From: MED-G105 sp965263305
Lineage (GTDB): Bacteria; Pseudomonadota; Alphaproteobacteria; Caulobacterales; Parvularculaceae
Assembly (NCBI GenBank): GCA_965263305.1
Contig: OZ253666.1
Coordinates: 372,001 to 436,000, forward strand
Length of the DNA: 64,000 nt
Direction of reading: 5' to 3'
In this document: positions 1-7,971 of the stretch, in pieces
Numbering within the stretch: the stretch's first letter is position 1
Layout of the letters: every line of letters begins with the position of its first letter
The notes under the pieces: model-generated
What the model saw: the letters and a program-made list of their open reading frames with translations, nothing else
Database searches by the model: none
What the model was told of the DNA's origin: nothing
Translations under genes and position numbers: made by a program

Positions 1-181
1 TGACGAAACCTGGCAACGACGCTTCCTCTGTTGATAGAGCGCTCGCTCCCAGTTCGGCGCCATCCGGCTTTTCGGCGGTCTCGGTTATGGTGGTGTCCAA
101 TAATTCACTTAGGAACAACGCCGCCACAAATGCGAGAAAAACACCTTTGCTCAAGTCGTGAACTTTCACCAAATTTGGCAT
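1..181 (-). CDS. Hypothetical single-pass membrane protein, N-terminal part only
   Basis: An open frame on the minus strand starts with ATG at 181 and runs 60 codons off the left edge. A GGGAG ribosome site lies about 8 bases upstream of the start. After a short polar N-terminus (MPNLVKVHDLSKG) there is one hydrophobic segment, about residues 14-27 (VFLAFVAALFLSEL), followed by an acidic, Glu/Ser/Ala-rich stretch. This reads like a small anchored envelope protein. It lies downstream of pspC in the same direction, about 140 bases away, so it may be a distal psp-operon gene, but I do not recognise the family. Confidence 0.5.
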   Translation of the reverse strand, partial: MPNLVKVHDLSKGVFLAFVAALFLSELLDTTITETAEKPDGAELGASALSTEEASLPGFV

Positions 182-321
182 GTCACTCTTCTCCCAACGC
201 TTTTCCGACGCACCCCATGGGGGGCTCATGAAAGAGCGAGCAGTCCGATATGCCTGTTGGCCAAAACAACACCCTCTACCCAACCAACAGGTGGACCGTT
301 TTCCCTTCCATAGTGAAAGCC

Positions 322-837
322 TTAGGCTTTCCCTTCGAGATCGCGAAATTCCTTTCGCAACGAGTATTCCTCAGACGTTACGGTGCGTTCCATGTCTGCA
401 ACGCGCGCTTCTAACGCCCGGAAACGATGTTTCATTTCAGAGATCGTGGCGCGCGGACGCGCGGAATAGCTCCGCCAAAAACGTTCTTCGTCTTTGGTAT
501 TGTATCGCGCCGAGATTGGGTCGCCGATCGGCAGAAAAAATGCGCCGGCCAAGTAGGCGACGATAACCGCAGGCGGCACCATGAAAATTGTCGCCAGCAC
601 GGTCGCTATTCTGACATGCCCCACCTTAAAGCCAAAGTAATCAGCAATACCCGCGCAGACGCCCGCGATCTTGCCCGCTCGCATATTGCGGTACAGTTTG
701 TGACGGTTCGGTCCAGGGCCCGGCTCACCGGCGTGATAGGCGTAGCGATCACGCCCCTCGTCGCCGTGATATCGACCATGGTCACGCCGTGGGTCCGCGT
801 CAGACCCCCAATGATGGTGGTGATGATGATCAGGCAT
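322..837 (-). CDS. pspC: Phage shock protein C (PspC domain)
   Basis: 171-aa inner-membrane protein of the phage-shock stress response. In the enterobacterial system PspC with PspB senses envelope damage and sequesters PspA. The PspC domain is clear at about residues 46-105: a basic LYRNMRAGKIAGVCAGIADYF motif-like start followed by a membrane helix (about 76-102, ending in LAGAFFLPIG). The C-terminal third is charged and helical, with a likely coiled coil (residues 130-165). The N-terminal 45 residues are unusual: a natural run of six histidines at residues 4-9, then an Asp/Arg/His-rich region. The start overlaps the end of pspB by 8 bases, indicating translational coupling. The stop codon lies in the loop of a small hairpin (315-331). 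Confidence 0.9.
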   Translation of the reverse strand: MPDHHHHHHWGSDADPRRDHGRYHGDEGRDRYAYHAGEPGPGPNRHKLYRNMRAGKIAGVCAGIADYFGFKVGHVRIATVLATIFMVPPAVIVAYLAGAFFLPIGDPISARYNTKDEERFWRSYSARPRATISEMKHRFRALEARVADMERTVTSEEYSLRKEFRDLEGKA

Positions 838-1078
838 GTGGGCGGTCCCTGTAATCTTCGCGCCAACGGGGCGCTTCTCTATCTAGAATACGCTCAAGCG
901 AGTCTACACGAGCCTCCAGGCGTTGCGCCGTGCGCCACAAATCGTCGATCAACCGTTCATCATCTGCGGAAGGCGCCTTCGCCTTCCGCCATTCCGTGAT
1001 GTAGTGCATGATCGTAGCAGGCAACGCGACAAATACGATTGCGATGATCACAACAACAAATGGCCATTCCATTATCAA
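830..1078 (-). CDS. pspB: Phage shock protein B
   Basis: 82-aa membrane protein with an N-terminal transmembrane segment (about residues 5-24) followed by a cytoplasmic amphipathic region with leucine/arginine heptads (LWRTAQRLEARVDSLERIL), the usual architecture of PspB. It would act with PspC at the inner membrane as stress sensor and PspA-binding partner. It sits between pspA (21 bases upstream) and pspC (8-base overlap), in the canonical pspA-pspB-pspC order, and should be transcribed from the sigma54 promoter near 2110. Confidence 0.9.
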   Translation of the reverse strand: MIMEWPFVVVIIAIVFVALPATIMHYITEWRKAKAPSADDERLIDDLWRTAQRLEARVDSLERILDREAPRWREDYRDRPHA

Positions 1079-1099
1079 CCCCTTCTCTAACTAAGTTGA

Positions 1100-1774
1100 C
1101 TACTGATTATTAACGCGTTCGGCGACACGGCGCTTTAGCGCTTCGTATTCCGCGTTGATATCATCTTCAACTTCGAGCTCGTTGAACTCTTCTTCAAGGG
1201 ATTTGGGTCGTCCCATGACATAACTTTCGGCCTCGGCCTCCAGTTCATCGATGCGACGCTCCCACCGCTCATAGCGGGCCATTGCATCATCAATGCGCCC
1301 ATCGTGAACATGACGGTTGATCTTAATCGCATCGCTTGCGCCGTCATGGCGAATTTCCAGACTGCGTTGCTTGGCTTTTGCTTCTTTCAGCTTGGATTGC
1401 AATTGGGCGAGATCTTCATTTGTCTTGGCGAGGCTCTCATCGATCGCCTGTTCTTCTTTTGTGAATAGATCCGCCATTTCCTGGGCTTTTCGTTTGGCCG
1501 CGATGGCCCCGCGGGCAAGATCGTCACGGCCCTTCGCAATGGCGAGTTCAGCTTTGCCCTCCCATTCGGCGGCGCGCTTTTCAAACTCTTCCTTTTTACG
1601 GGTGACATCTTTTTTGTCCGCAATGGCGCGCGCGGCGCGGGCGCGCACTTCGACAAGGGTGTCTTCCATTTCCTGAATGATCAGGCGAACAATTTTCTCT
1701 GGGTCTTCAGCCCGGTCGAGCATGGCGTTCAGGTTGGAATTGACGATATCGCTTAATCTGGAAAATACGCCCAT
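1100..1774 (-). CDS. pspA: Phage shock protein A (PspA/IM30 family)
   Basis: 224-aa peripheral membrane protein of the PspA/Vipp1 (ESCRT-III-like) superfamily. It opens with the diagnostic MGVFSRLSDIVNSNLNAMLDRAEDPEK pattern (split here as MGVFSRLSDIV plus NSNLNAML), then AEDPEK and a long all-helical coiled coil rich in Lys, Glu and Ala. Length matches the family. PspA coats stressed membranes and, in the unstressed state, inhibits the PspF ATPase. The ribosome site reads as AGGAG about 6 bases before the ATG (CTCCT at 1783-1787 on the plus strand). It is the second gene after the sigma54 promoter, downstream of the small membrane protein at 1835-2026. Confidence 0.95.
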   Translation of the reverse strand: MGVFSRLSDIVNSNLNAMLDRAEDPEKIVRLIIQEMEDTLVEVRARAARAIADKKDVTRKKEEFEKRAAEWEGKAELAIAKGRDDLARGAIAAKRKAQEMADLFTKEEQAIDESLAKTNEDLAQLQSKLKEAKAKQRSLEIRHDGASDAIKINRHVHDGRIDDAMARYERWERRIDELEAEAESYVMGRPKSLEEEFNELEVEDDINAEYEALKRRVAERVNNQ

Positions 1775-1834
1775 GGGAACCTCCTAATAGAATTTGGGTG
1801 ATGGTAGCGTTTCAAAACTTGCAAAGCTGTTCAG

Positions 1835-2026
1835 TTAAAAAATGATCGCGCCAACGATCAGGCCGAAAAAGAACACGCCCCAGGAAAACCCGTCGCGTCC
1901 GCGAATGGCTTGGCGGATACGATGCTCCCAATAATCGTCCTGTTCCCGGTATCGGGCCCGCTGTCGATCGCTGGATCGATCATGATGTCGGCTGTCATAG
2001 TGGTCGTCGTAATATGATCTGCGCAT
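1835..2026 (-). CDS. Small tail-anchored membrane protein, first gene of the psp operon
   Basis: 63-aa protein with a highly charged N-terminus rich in Tyr, Asp, His and Arg (about residues 1-46) and a single C-terminal hydrophobic helix (about residues 49-63, WGVFFFGLIVGAIIF) that ends the protein. The start at 2026 has an AGGAG about 11 bases upstream. It lies between the sigma54 promoter and pspA, on the same strand, so it would be the first translated gene of the stress transcript. I do not recognise the family. Its position suggests a small envelope-stress effector or PspA membrane docking factor, which is inference. Confidence 0.6.
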   Translation of the reverse strand: MRRSYYDDHYDSRHHDRSSDRQRARYREQDDYWEHRIRQAIRGRDGFSWGVFFFGLIVGAIIF

Positions 2027-2108
2027 GGCTGCATGGTCTCCTATTGCCTCCGACGATCCTGCCCGCGCCCTGGTTAGGCTCGCTGCCGCCGTCGTTGGTT
2101 AACCTCAT

Positions 2109-2125
2109 TGCCAAAGGCGTGCCAA
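2109..2125 (-). promoter_or_regulatory. Sigma54 (RpoN) promoter of the psp operon
   Basis: Reading the minus strand from 2124, the sequence is TGGCACG-CCTT-TGGCA. The invariant GG (2123-2122) and GC (2111-2110) are separated by exactly 10 bases, as the -24/-12 sigma54 element requires, and the -24 half is a perfect TGGCACG. The predicted transcript starts near 2098, about 70 bases before the small membrane gene. A PspF-type sigma54 activator is encoded divergently next to it, which is the expected arrangement. Confidence 0.85.
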
Positions 2126-2223
2126 CTTCTCCAAAGCTAGCCAAAAATTTCACAAGCTATTGTTTCTATTTACTTAAATAAATTTTTGCGACTGATTGCG
2201 CGGTTGGGTCGCTGTGAATTTAA

Positions 2224-2282
2224 GGTATTTTTCACCTATATTATGGCATTTATCACCTCTAAATAATGGTATTTTTTCCCTA
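2224..2282 (+). promoter_or_regulatory. Three phased repeats, likely PspF enhancer/auto-operator
   Basis: Three imperfect 15-base direct repeats occur at 2224 (GGTATTTTTCACCTA), 2245 (GGCATTTATCACCTC) and 2268 (GGTATTTTTTCCCTA), spaced 21 and 23 bases, about two helical turns. The first two end in a partly dyad pattern GG(T/C)-N7-ACC. They lie about 125-185 bases upstream of the predicted sigma54 start, a normal enhancer distance. The third copy runs into the pspF start codon, so the bound protein could also repress pspF. Identity of the binding protein is inferred. Confidence 0.6.
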
Positions 2283-3367
2283 TGGACGCCGACTCCCTTC
2301 CCGACCTCATAGGCCAATCGCCAGCATTTCTGAGCGCACTCGCCAAGACCTCTTCTCTTGCCGGACTTGATCGCTCGCTCCTGATTTGTGGGGAACGCGG
2401 CGCGGGCAAAGAACTGATCGCAGCGCGCTTACATTTCCTATCGCCGCGCTGGGAGGGCCCTTTTGTAAAGGTCAATTGCGCCGCCCTATCTGAAGACCTT
2501 CTGGAAAGTGAGCTCTTCGGCCACGAAGCCGGGGCGTTCACCGGCGCGCAGAAACGCCATGTCGGGCGTTTTGAACGGGCGGAAGGCGGCACCCTTTTCC
2601 TCGACGAGATCGCCAGTGCTTCTTTAAGGGTGCAGGAAAAACTACTGCGGATCATAGAATACGGGGAGTACGAGCGCCTGGGCGGTGAGACGACCCTGAC
2701 AGTAAACGTTCGCGTGGTCGCCGCCGCGAACGTCAACCTCCCGGCGCGCGCAGCAAGCGGGGCGTTTCGCGCCGACCTGCTCGACCGGTTAGCGTTTGAT
2801 GTTATCCACGCCCCACCCTTGCGCGCGCGCGCCGACGACATTCCCCTTCTTTGCGCTCATTTCGGCGCCGCCTTAGGCCGCGAGCTGGAGACACCGTTCC
2901 CGGGCTTTACACCGACCGCAATGGCGCAGTTTACCGCCCATGACTGGCCTGGCAACGTACGCGAATTAAAAAATGCCGCCGAGCGATCCTTTTACCGATG
3001 GATCGTGGACGAACGAGACGGCCCCGTCGATACGGTTGTCATTGATCCCTTTGACTCTCCCCATGCACCATTATTGGATGATGTAACATCACATCGTCGG
3101 AATTCTGACTCAGAGCCGTTCACAGAAATTCACCGGGCAACAACTGACCCAAAAAAACATAACACCCCGCGAAAGATAGTAACGCATGATCCTATTTCTT
3201 TGCCAGTAGACTTAAGAGGCCGACTTCGAGAAATGGAATGTGACTTTGCCAACGCTGCGATGATCGCCTGTCAAGGCAATCAGAAAGAAGCAGCGCCCCT
3301 TCTTGGCCTCACCTATAACCAAATGCGCGGCCTTGTGCGGAAGCACAAATTATCGGCAGTCAAATAA
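2282..3367 (+). CDS. pspF: Psp operon transcriptional activator PspF (sigma54 AAA+ ATPase)
   Basis: 361-aa sigma54-dependent activator with no N-terminal receiver or sensory domain, the hallmark of PspF. The AAA+ core starts near residue 8. Walker A is GERGAGKE (residues 37-44, Ala where Thr is common), the sigma54-contacting GAFTGA loop is at 84-89, Walker B is TLFLDE (104-109), and WPGNVRELKN of the C-terminal AAA+ subdomain follows. A poorly conserved linker (about 260-310) leads to a Fis-type helix-turn-helix near the C-terminus (NQKEAAPLLGLTYNQMRGLV). It would bind the upstream repeats and drive the divergent psp operon. Activity is normally held down by PspA. Confidence 0.92.
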   Translation: MDADSLPDLIGQSPAFLSALAKTSSLAGLDRSLLICGERGAGKELIAARLHFLSPRWEGPFVKVNCAALSEDLLESELFGHEAGAFTGAQKRHVGRFERAEGGTLFLDEIASASLRVQEKLLRIIEYGEYERLGGETTLTVNVRVVAAANVNLPARAASGAFRADLLDRLAFDVIHAPPLRARADDIPLLCAHFGAALGRELETPFPGFTPTAMAQFTAHDWPGNVRELKNAAERSFYRWIVDERDGPVDTVVIDPFDSPHAPLLDDVTSHRRNSDSEPFTEIHRATTDPKKHNTPRKIVTHDPISLPVDLRGRLREMECDFANAAMIACQGNQKEAAPLLGLTYNQMRGLVRKHKLSAVK

Positions 3368-3619
3368 CCTGGACGAAATCAGCAAAGAAACGAAAATCAC
3401 ACCGATTATAGAATAAAATTAATTTTAAGAAAAATTTCCGCGACATGTAGAAAAAACTCTTTGCTCATCACTTTTTGCATTATTGAAAAAAAGATAATTG
3501 AAAAACGTAATCGAATAAGGCGTAATGTGGTCGCTTGCAACGAAGCGAGCGCGCCGTGCGCACCACCAGTAGCGTGCGATAAAGTAAAGAGCGCCGGCGG
3601 GACACACAAAGGAAAACAA

Positions 3620-5728
3620 ATGCCACACTCACTCAGAGGGTGCGCGCTGACTGTCAGCGCGCTCGCGATATTCTATGCAACAACATCGGCGGCTGCAGAT
3701 GTTGAAAACCAAGTCCAGTCATCAGCTAAAAGCAGCGTCGATAGCGGCGTGCAGAGCGATCTTCTGTTCAAAGCCAAATCAAAGGTGATGTCAGACCAAA
3801 AAGAACTTGCGCGCTTCTCAGGAAAAACGCCAATCGCCGCCGTCAACGCCTACCTTCGCAGCGGCGGAATGGGCGACGTAACAATAAATTCTATCGTAGA
3901 GAAATCCATATTCAGCGACGCAAACGGCCGTCAGTTTGCGCGGTACGAACAGCACGTCAACGGATTGCGCGTATACGGCGCATACGCCAAAGCCGCCTTC
4001 AATGAAGATGGCGAAATGATCCACATGATTGAACGCTTGGTCTCTGAAACGGACCGCGTCACCCCCTCCCGGCTCAACGCTGGCATCGCCGTATTTGCCG
4101 CCGCCCGTAGTGTTTTCGGCAATCAAGCACCATTTGTGCGCGCGGCGAAAACCGAGGGCGTTATGACCACGTTCACCGCACCTGATTTCTACTATCAGGC
4201 GCCAACGGCTGAGCGCGTCGCCATTGCTCGTGAAAACGGTGCGCTTGAGGAAGGTTTTCTCGTCGAACTCTGGCGCAATAGCGATAATATGCTGTACCAC
4301 GTCCTTGTTGATGGTCTCGGGCGGATTGTTTCCAGCGAGCTACGAACTCATAGTGACAGTTACCGCATCTTCCCCGACCATCCGGGGATAACAAACCAGG
4401 TGACCGTCAATGGCCCCGGTAACGGGAATTCCCAATCACCGAACGGATGGCTCGGCAGCGGAACGCAGAATTCCGTTCGCATCTCGGGGAATAATGTTTT
4501 CGCTTACCTCGATCGGAACGCGAATAACGCGCCGGATGGCGGCGGCCGCACGATATCCAGCGGCAACTTTACGACCTCGGCCAATTTATCACAAACGCCA
4601 ACATCATCGGCAAATCAAGAAGTCGCGGTTCAAAACCTGTTCTACTTCAATAATCTTATCCATGACCGGCTTTATAGCTACGGCTTTGTTGAGGGCTCCG
4701 GCAACTTCCAAGAGAACAATTTTGGTCGCGGCGGTGCTGGATCTGATAGCGTCAATGCAGAAGCGCAGGATGGATCTGGCACGAACAACGCGAACTTTGC
4801 GACGCCGGGCGACGGATCAAACCCCCGGATGCAGATGTTCTTGTGGACGTTTACGAACCCTGACCGGGATTCAGGCCTCGACAGTGATGTCATTTGGCAT
4901 GAATATGGTCACGGCCTTACATGGCGGATGATCGGTCAGATGAGCGGCAACGTGCCCGGCGCAATCGGCGAAGGCATGGGGGATGTTCTTGCGATTATCC
5001 ATAACGATGACGACGCCGTCGGCGAGTACTCATTCAATAACTCCCGGGGTATCCGTTCGTCACGTTATGGCGCGCATCAGGACACGATCGGCGACTTCAA
5101 TTCCTCTCGCGGCGTGCACCGTAACGGCGAAATTATCGCTGCCGCCATTTGGGATATGTGGCAGATCTACCAAGCTAATGGCTTCGGCGTTGATACAATC
5201 ATGAGCGATATTGTCGGTGGGATGAACTTTATCCCATCTGCGCCCGATTATTTCGAGATGCGGGACGGTTTCCTTGCGGAAGCGCCCGCGGGTCGCGATT
5301 GCTTTATCTGGGAGGCCTTTGCCGCAAAAGGCATGGGGGCCGGCGGCAGCATGAATAGCGCCGGCACCTCCATTCAAGAATCGTTTGCGGTGCCGTCAAG
5401 CTGCAGCGGACAAACACCGCCACCGGCCGGGCTAGAACTTGACAGCCTCAGCGCCTCCAGCCGCCGCACGAGCGGATCGCGTTGGGAAGCAACGGTGAGA
5501 GCTGGCGTCACCGAAGGCGGACAAGGCGCTCCGAACGTCGTGGTCTCCATTACAACGGATCGCGGTGCATCCGGCTCATGCACAACCAATTCGAGCGGCG
5601 TGTGTTCAGCAAGGTTGCGCAATATCTCTCGATCTAGCGTGAGCAGCGTGACGTTTACGATCACGGCGCTTGACGGCGATCAAAATGCGGAAGGCGTACC
5701 GGCCTCCGTGACCGCGTTCCGCCGTTAG
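3620..5728 (+). CDS. Secreted M36 (fungalysin-type) zinc metallopeptidase
   Basis: 702-aa exported protease. The start at 3620 has an AAAGGAAA ribosome site and gives a clean Sec signal peptide (about residues 1-26, ending TTSAAA), so the longer upstream frame is not used. An FTP-like propeptide region (about 60-170, with RYEQHVNGLRVYGAYAKAAF) precedes the catalytic domain. The zinc site is HEYGH (His427, Glu428, His431), followed by GAIGEGMGD, which carries the third ligand, as in fungalysins. After a Pro-rich hinge (TPPPAG) comes a C-terminal Ig-like domain of about 95 residues with paired cysteines. Such enzymes degrade external protein. It stands alone after an AT-rich 250-base upstream region that presumably carries its promoter. 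Confidence 0.88.
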   Translation: MPHSLRGCALTVSALAIFYATTSAAADVENQVQSSAKSSVDSGVQSDLLFKAKSKVMSDQKELARFSGKTPIAAVNAYLRSGGMGDVTINSIVEKSIFSDANGRQFARYEQHVNGLRVYGAYAKAAFNEDGEMIHMIERLVSETDRVTPSRLNAGIAVFAAARSVFGNQAPFVRAAKTEGVMTTFTAPDFYYQAPTAERVAIARENGALEEGFLVELWRNSDNMLYHVLVDGLGRIVSSELRTHSDSYRIFPDHPGITNQVTVNGPGNGNSQSPNGWLGSGTQNSVRISGNNVFAYLDRNANNAPDGGGRTISSGNFTTSANLSQTPTSSANQEVAVQNLFYFNNLIHDRLYSYGFVEGSGNFQENNFGRGGAGSDSVNAEAQDGSGTNNANFATPGDGSNPRMQMFLWTFTNPDRDSGLDSDVIWHEYGHGLTWRMIGQMSGNVPGAIGEGMGDVLAIIHNDDDAVGEYSFNNSRGIRSSRYGAHQDTIGDFNSSRGVHRNGEIIAAAIWDMWQIYQANGFGVDTIMSDIVGGMNFIPSAPDYFEMRDGFLAEAPAGRDCFIWEAFAAKGMGAGGSMNSAGTSIQESFAVPSSCSGQTPPPAGLELDSLSASSRRTSGSRWEATVRAGVTEGGQGAPNVVVSITTDRGASGSCTTNSSGVCSARLRNISRSSVSSVTFTITALDGDQNAEGVPASVTAFRR

Positions 5729-5756
5729 TAAAATAAAGCCGTAGCACACACTAAAA

Positions 5757-5783
5757 GACCGGCCCCGGGTTTCGGGGCCGGTC
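5757..5783 (-). terminator. Intrinsic terminator of glpX
   Basis: Perfect 11-bp inverted repeat GACCGGCCCCG / CGGGGCCGGTC with a 5-base loop. On the minus strand it is followed by TTTTAG, so it terminates glpX transcripts, 27 bases past the glpX stop. The stem may also slow plus-strand readthrough from the peptidase gene. Confidence 0.85.
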
Positions 5784-5809
5784 GCAACAAATACCGAATA
5801 AGGATGCTG

Positions 5810-6766
5810 TTATCGACGCGACCGCGCCCGGATGTAACGCACGGTGCCGGTTTTAGACCGCATCACCATTGTATGGGTGTTGACGTAGCCGGGTTCCCAT
5901 TTCACGCCATCAAGCATGGTGCCATTGGTGACGCCAGTTGCGGCGAACATGACGTCCCCCGAGGCAAGATCCATCAGATCATATTTACGGGTAAGATCGG
6001 TGATCCCTGCTTTTTCAGCACGCCCCCGTTCGTCATCATTTCGGAAAACGAGCCGCCCTTGCATTTGTCCGCCTACGCAGCGCAACGCCGCGGCGGCAAG
6101 AACACCTTCCGGCGCGCCGCCCTGGCCAACATACATATCGATGCCCGTATGGGCCTCCGTCGTGTGGAAAACGCCGGCGACGTCCCCGTCGGGGATCAAA
6201 AACACCCTCGCCTTTAATTTGCGTGCGCCCGCGATGATATGCTCGTGGCGTTCGCGGTCGAGGACGCAGAGCGTCACCTCAGACGCGTCAACGCCCTTGG
6301 CCTTCGCGACGGACTGAATGTTGTCTTCCACCGATGCGTCAAGATCGACGACGCCCGCCGGGAAATCTGGGCCCACCGCAATCTTGTCCATGTAAACGTC
6401 TGGCGCGTGGAGAAGCGTGCCGCCCTGGGCCATGGCCACCACCGCAAGGGCGTTTGCCATCGCTTTTGCGGTCAAGGTGGTGCCTTCCAGCGGGTCAAGA
6501 GCGATATCGACTTTCGGGCCTTTGCCGTCTCCGACTTTTTCGCCGATATAGAGCATCGGCGCTTCGTCGCGTTCGCCCTCGCCGATGACGACCGTGCCGT
6601 CCATGTGGAGCATGTTGAAGGCCTCGCGTAAGGCGGACACCGCCGCCTGGTCGGCCCCTTCTTTATCGCCGCGCCCGATCATTTTCGAGGCTGCGACCGC
6701 GGCCGCCTCCGTGCAGCGCCCCACTTCCATCGTAAAAACGCGGTCGAGAAAATCCTGATCAGCCAT
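5810..6766 (-). CDS. glpX: Fructose-1,6-bisphosphatase class II
   Basis: 318-aa cytosolic enzyme that removes the 1-phosphate from fructose 1,6-bisphosphate in gluconeogenesis. Family signatures are all present: DGTVVIGEGERDEAPML with the metal-binding acidic residues, DPLEGTT, and the GGAPEGVLAAAALRC region. Length is that of bacterial GlpX. In alphaproteobacteria this is often the main FBPase. It stands as a single gene with its own terminator. Confidence 0.95.
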   Translation of the reverse strand: MADQDFLDRVFTMEVGRCTEAAAVAASKMIGRGDKEGADQAAVSALREAFNMLHMDGTVVIGEGERDEAPMLYIGEKVGDGKGPKVDIALDPLEGTTLTAKAMANALAVVAMAQGGTLLHAPDVYMDKIAVGPDFPAGVVDLDASVEDNIQSVAKAKGVDASEVTLCVLDRERHEHIIAGARKLKARVFLIPDGDVAGVFHTTEAHTGIDMYVGQGGAPEGVLAAAALRCVGGQMQGRLVFRNDDERGRAEKAGITDLTRKYDLMDLASGDVMFAATGVTNGTMLDGVKWEPGYVNTHTMVMRSKTGTVRYIRARSRR

Positions 6767-6845
6767 GCCATAACTCCCGTAGTAAATCTTGGAGAGGCTA
6801 TGGCCTAAGTCATCCCAAAAGTCGATGAGCGACAGGGACGCCCCC

Positions 6846-7637
6846 TTAGAAACGATAACTGGCGCCGATTTCCGCCGAATGAAAGCCGATCGCTTGTTCT
6901 CTCAATGCGCCGAGATAGCGATAAGATGTCTCTATCGCGAACCGATCCGTTACTCGGGTCTCAAACCCAACGACGCCGCTATACCCTGCCGCGAGGTTGC
7001 CGTTTGTCACTTTCGTCACGCTGTCATCGACGACCGTTTCGAAATAACTGGGGCCGATACCCGCTTCAAAAAAAGGCGTAACAAGACGGGTGCGATATTC
7101 CATCCGCGCGGAGATAAGTCCCGATAGCCCCCAAAACGCTTGATCGATGGGCACACCGACGACATCGATTTCTGAGGCTTCGCGTTGCCAGACGATATTG
7201 GGTTGGAGATACCAGGCGATGCGGCCACTCCCGGCGATTTTCCGGCGGTAGCCAAAGGATGCGCCGATGGCGTCAACATCGAGCGCACCATCGGATGTAT
7301 GAGCGCCGAAGACATAGGACCCCCGCGCGAACACGCCATTGCCATATTGGCCGTAGATTGACCCCCCGGAGACCGACCCATTGCGTTTCGCTTTGCGCTG
7401 GGAGGCGCGACGGGCTTCAGCAGCCTGCTCTTTGATGGCCTTCTCCCGCTCATAGGCTTCGCGCTCGGCCTCGGTCCGCTTTTTCTTTTTCCAAAACTTC
7501 AAACCAGCTTCGGCCATCACAGCCGTATCGACCGGCCCTTCTGCCGCCGCGCTCGGCGCACTAATACCCATCAGGGCCGCCGCGCCAACAGCGCCAATCG
7601 GCCTCATGATGGATGCGTTCTTGTTCAATTTCACCAT
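6846..7637 (-). CDS. Outer-membrane beta-barrel protein
   Basis: 263-aa protein from ATG 7637. That start gives MVKLNKN, a hydrophobic stretch and an AAA-E cleavage region (signal peptide about residues 1-33); an earlier in-frame start adds 14 residues without a better signal. A basic helical segment (KFWKKKKRTEAEREAYEREK) is followed by alternating polar/hydrophobic strands ending in a terminal aromatic residue (EIGASYRF), typical of opacity/OmpA-like barrels. The strands include GSYVFGAHTSD and AIETSYRYLGA. Precise family and ligand are unknown. The stop codon is 79 bases beyond the glpX start, with both genes on the minus strand. Confidence 0.7.
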   Translation of the reverse strand: MVKLNKNASIMRPIGAVGAAALMGISAPSAAAEGPVDTAVMAEAGLKFWKKKKRTEAEREAYEREKAIKEQAAEARRASQRKAKRNGSVSGGSIYGQYGNGVFARGSYVFGAHTSDGALDVDAIGASFGYRRKIAGSGRIAWYLQPNIVWQREASEIDVVGVPIDQAFWGLSGLISARMEYRTRLVTPFFEAGIGPSYFETVVDDSVTKVTNGNLAAGYSGVVGFETRVTDRFAIETSYRYLGALREQAIGFHSAEIGASYRF

Positions 7638-7971
7638 TACCCTACCCCGCGCCTCGCTCAGATCTCGCTCAAGTCTCACTTTGGCCCCTCTGCGGACCCG
7701 ATCACTCGCGCCGGAAGAGTGACCGAAAGCTTATAATCCGCGGTTAACGCGCGTTTACAAATTGGACAGGGTGCGGAGAGGGTTTAGTGATGGTGTTTGA
7801 CTTCTAAAGCGTCAACTTAGATAGGCCGAGCCAAGAGTTGATTGCTGACGCTATCGGCATTGCTATTCGTCGAGGCTGTGCACCACCAGCAAAACTTGCT
7901 CCAGGAAATCGCTGGAATGGATAGCGGGAATGGGACTCGGGTACATTGACCGTTAATGCTCACGCTACAGA
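7638..7971. other. Intergenic stretch with island boundary
   Basis: No credible gene. It contains the upstream region of the barrel protein gene and, at 7911-7942, a degenerate copy of the tRNA-Gly 3' end described separately. Confidence 0.6.
7911..7942 (+). repeat. Degenerate direct repeat of tRNA-Gly 3' end (putative att site)
   Basis: Aligned with 11319-11350, the sequence matches GCTGGA, then two mismatches, then GG and TAGCGGGAAT exactly, with scattered matches beyond (about 25 of 32). Both copies lie in the same orientation and bracket the toxin-antitoxin and unknown two-gene region. This is the pattern left by integration at a tRNA 3' end, here old and diverged. No integrase is present. 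Confidence 0.45.

Noticed and set aside
1317..1676. Long open frame antisense to pspA
   Set aside because: Produced by codon bias of the PspA coiled coil on the other strand; no ribosome site and composition (Ser/Ala/Arg) typical of a shadow.
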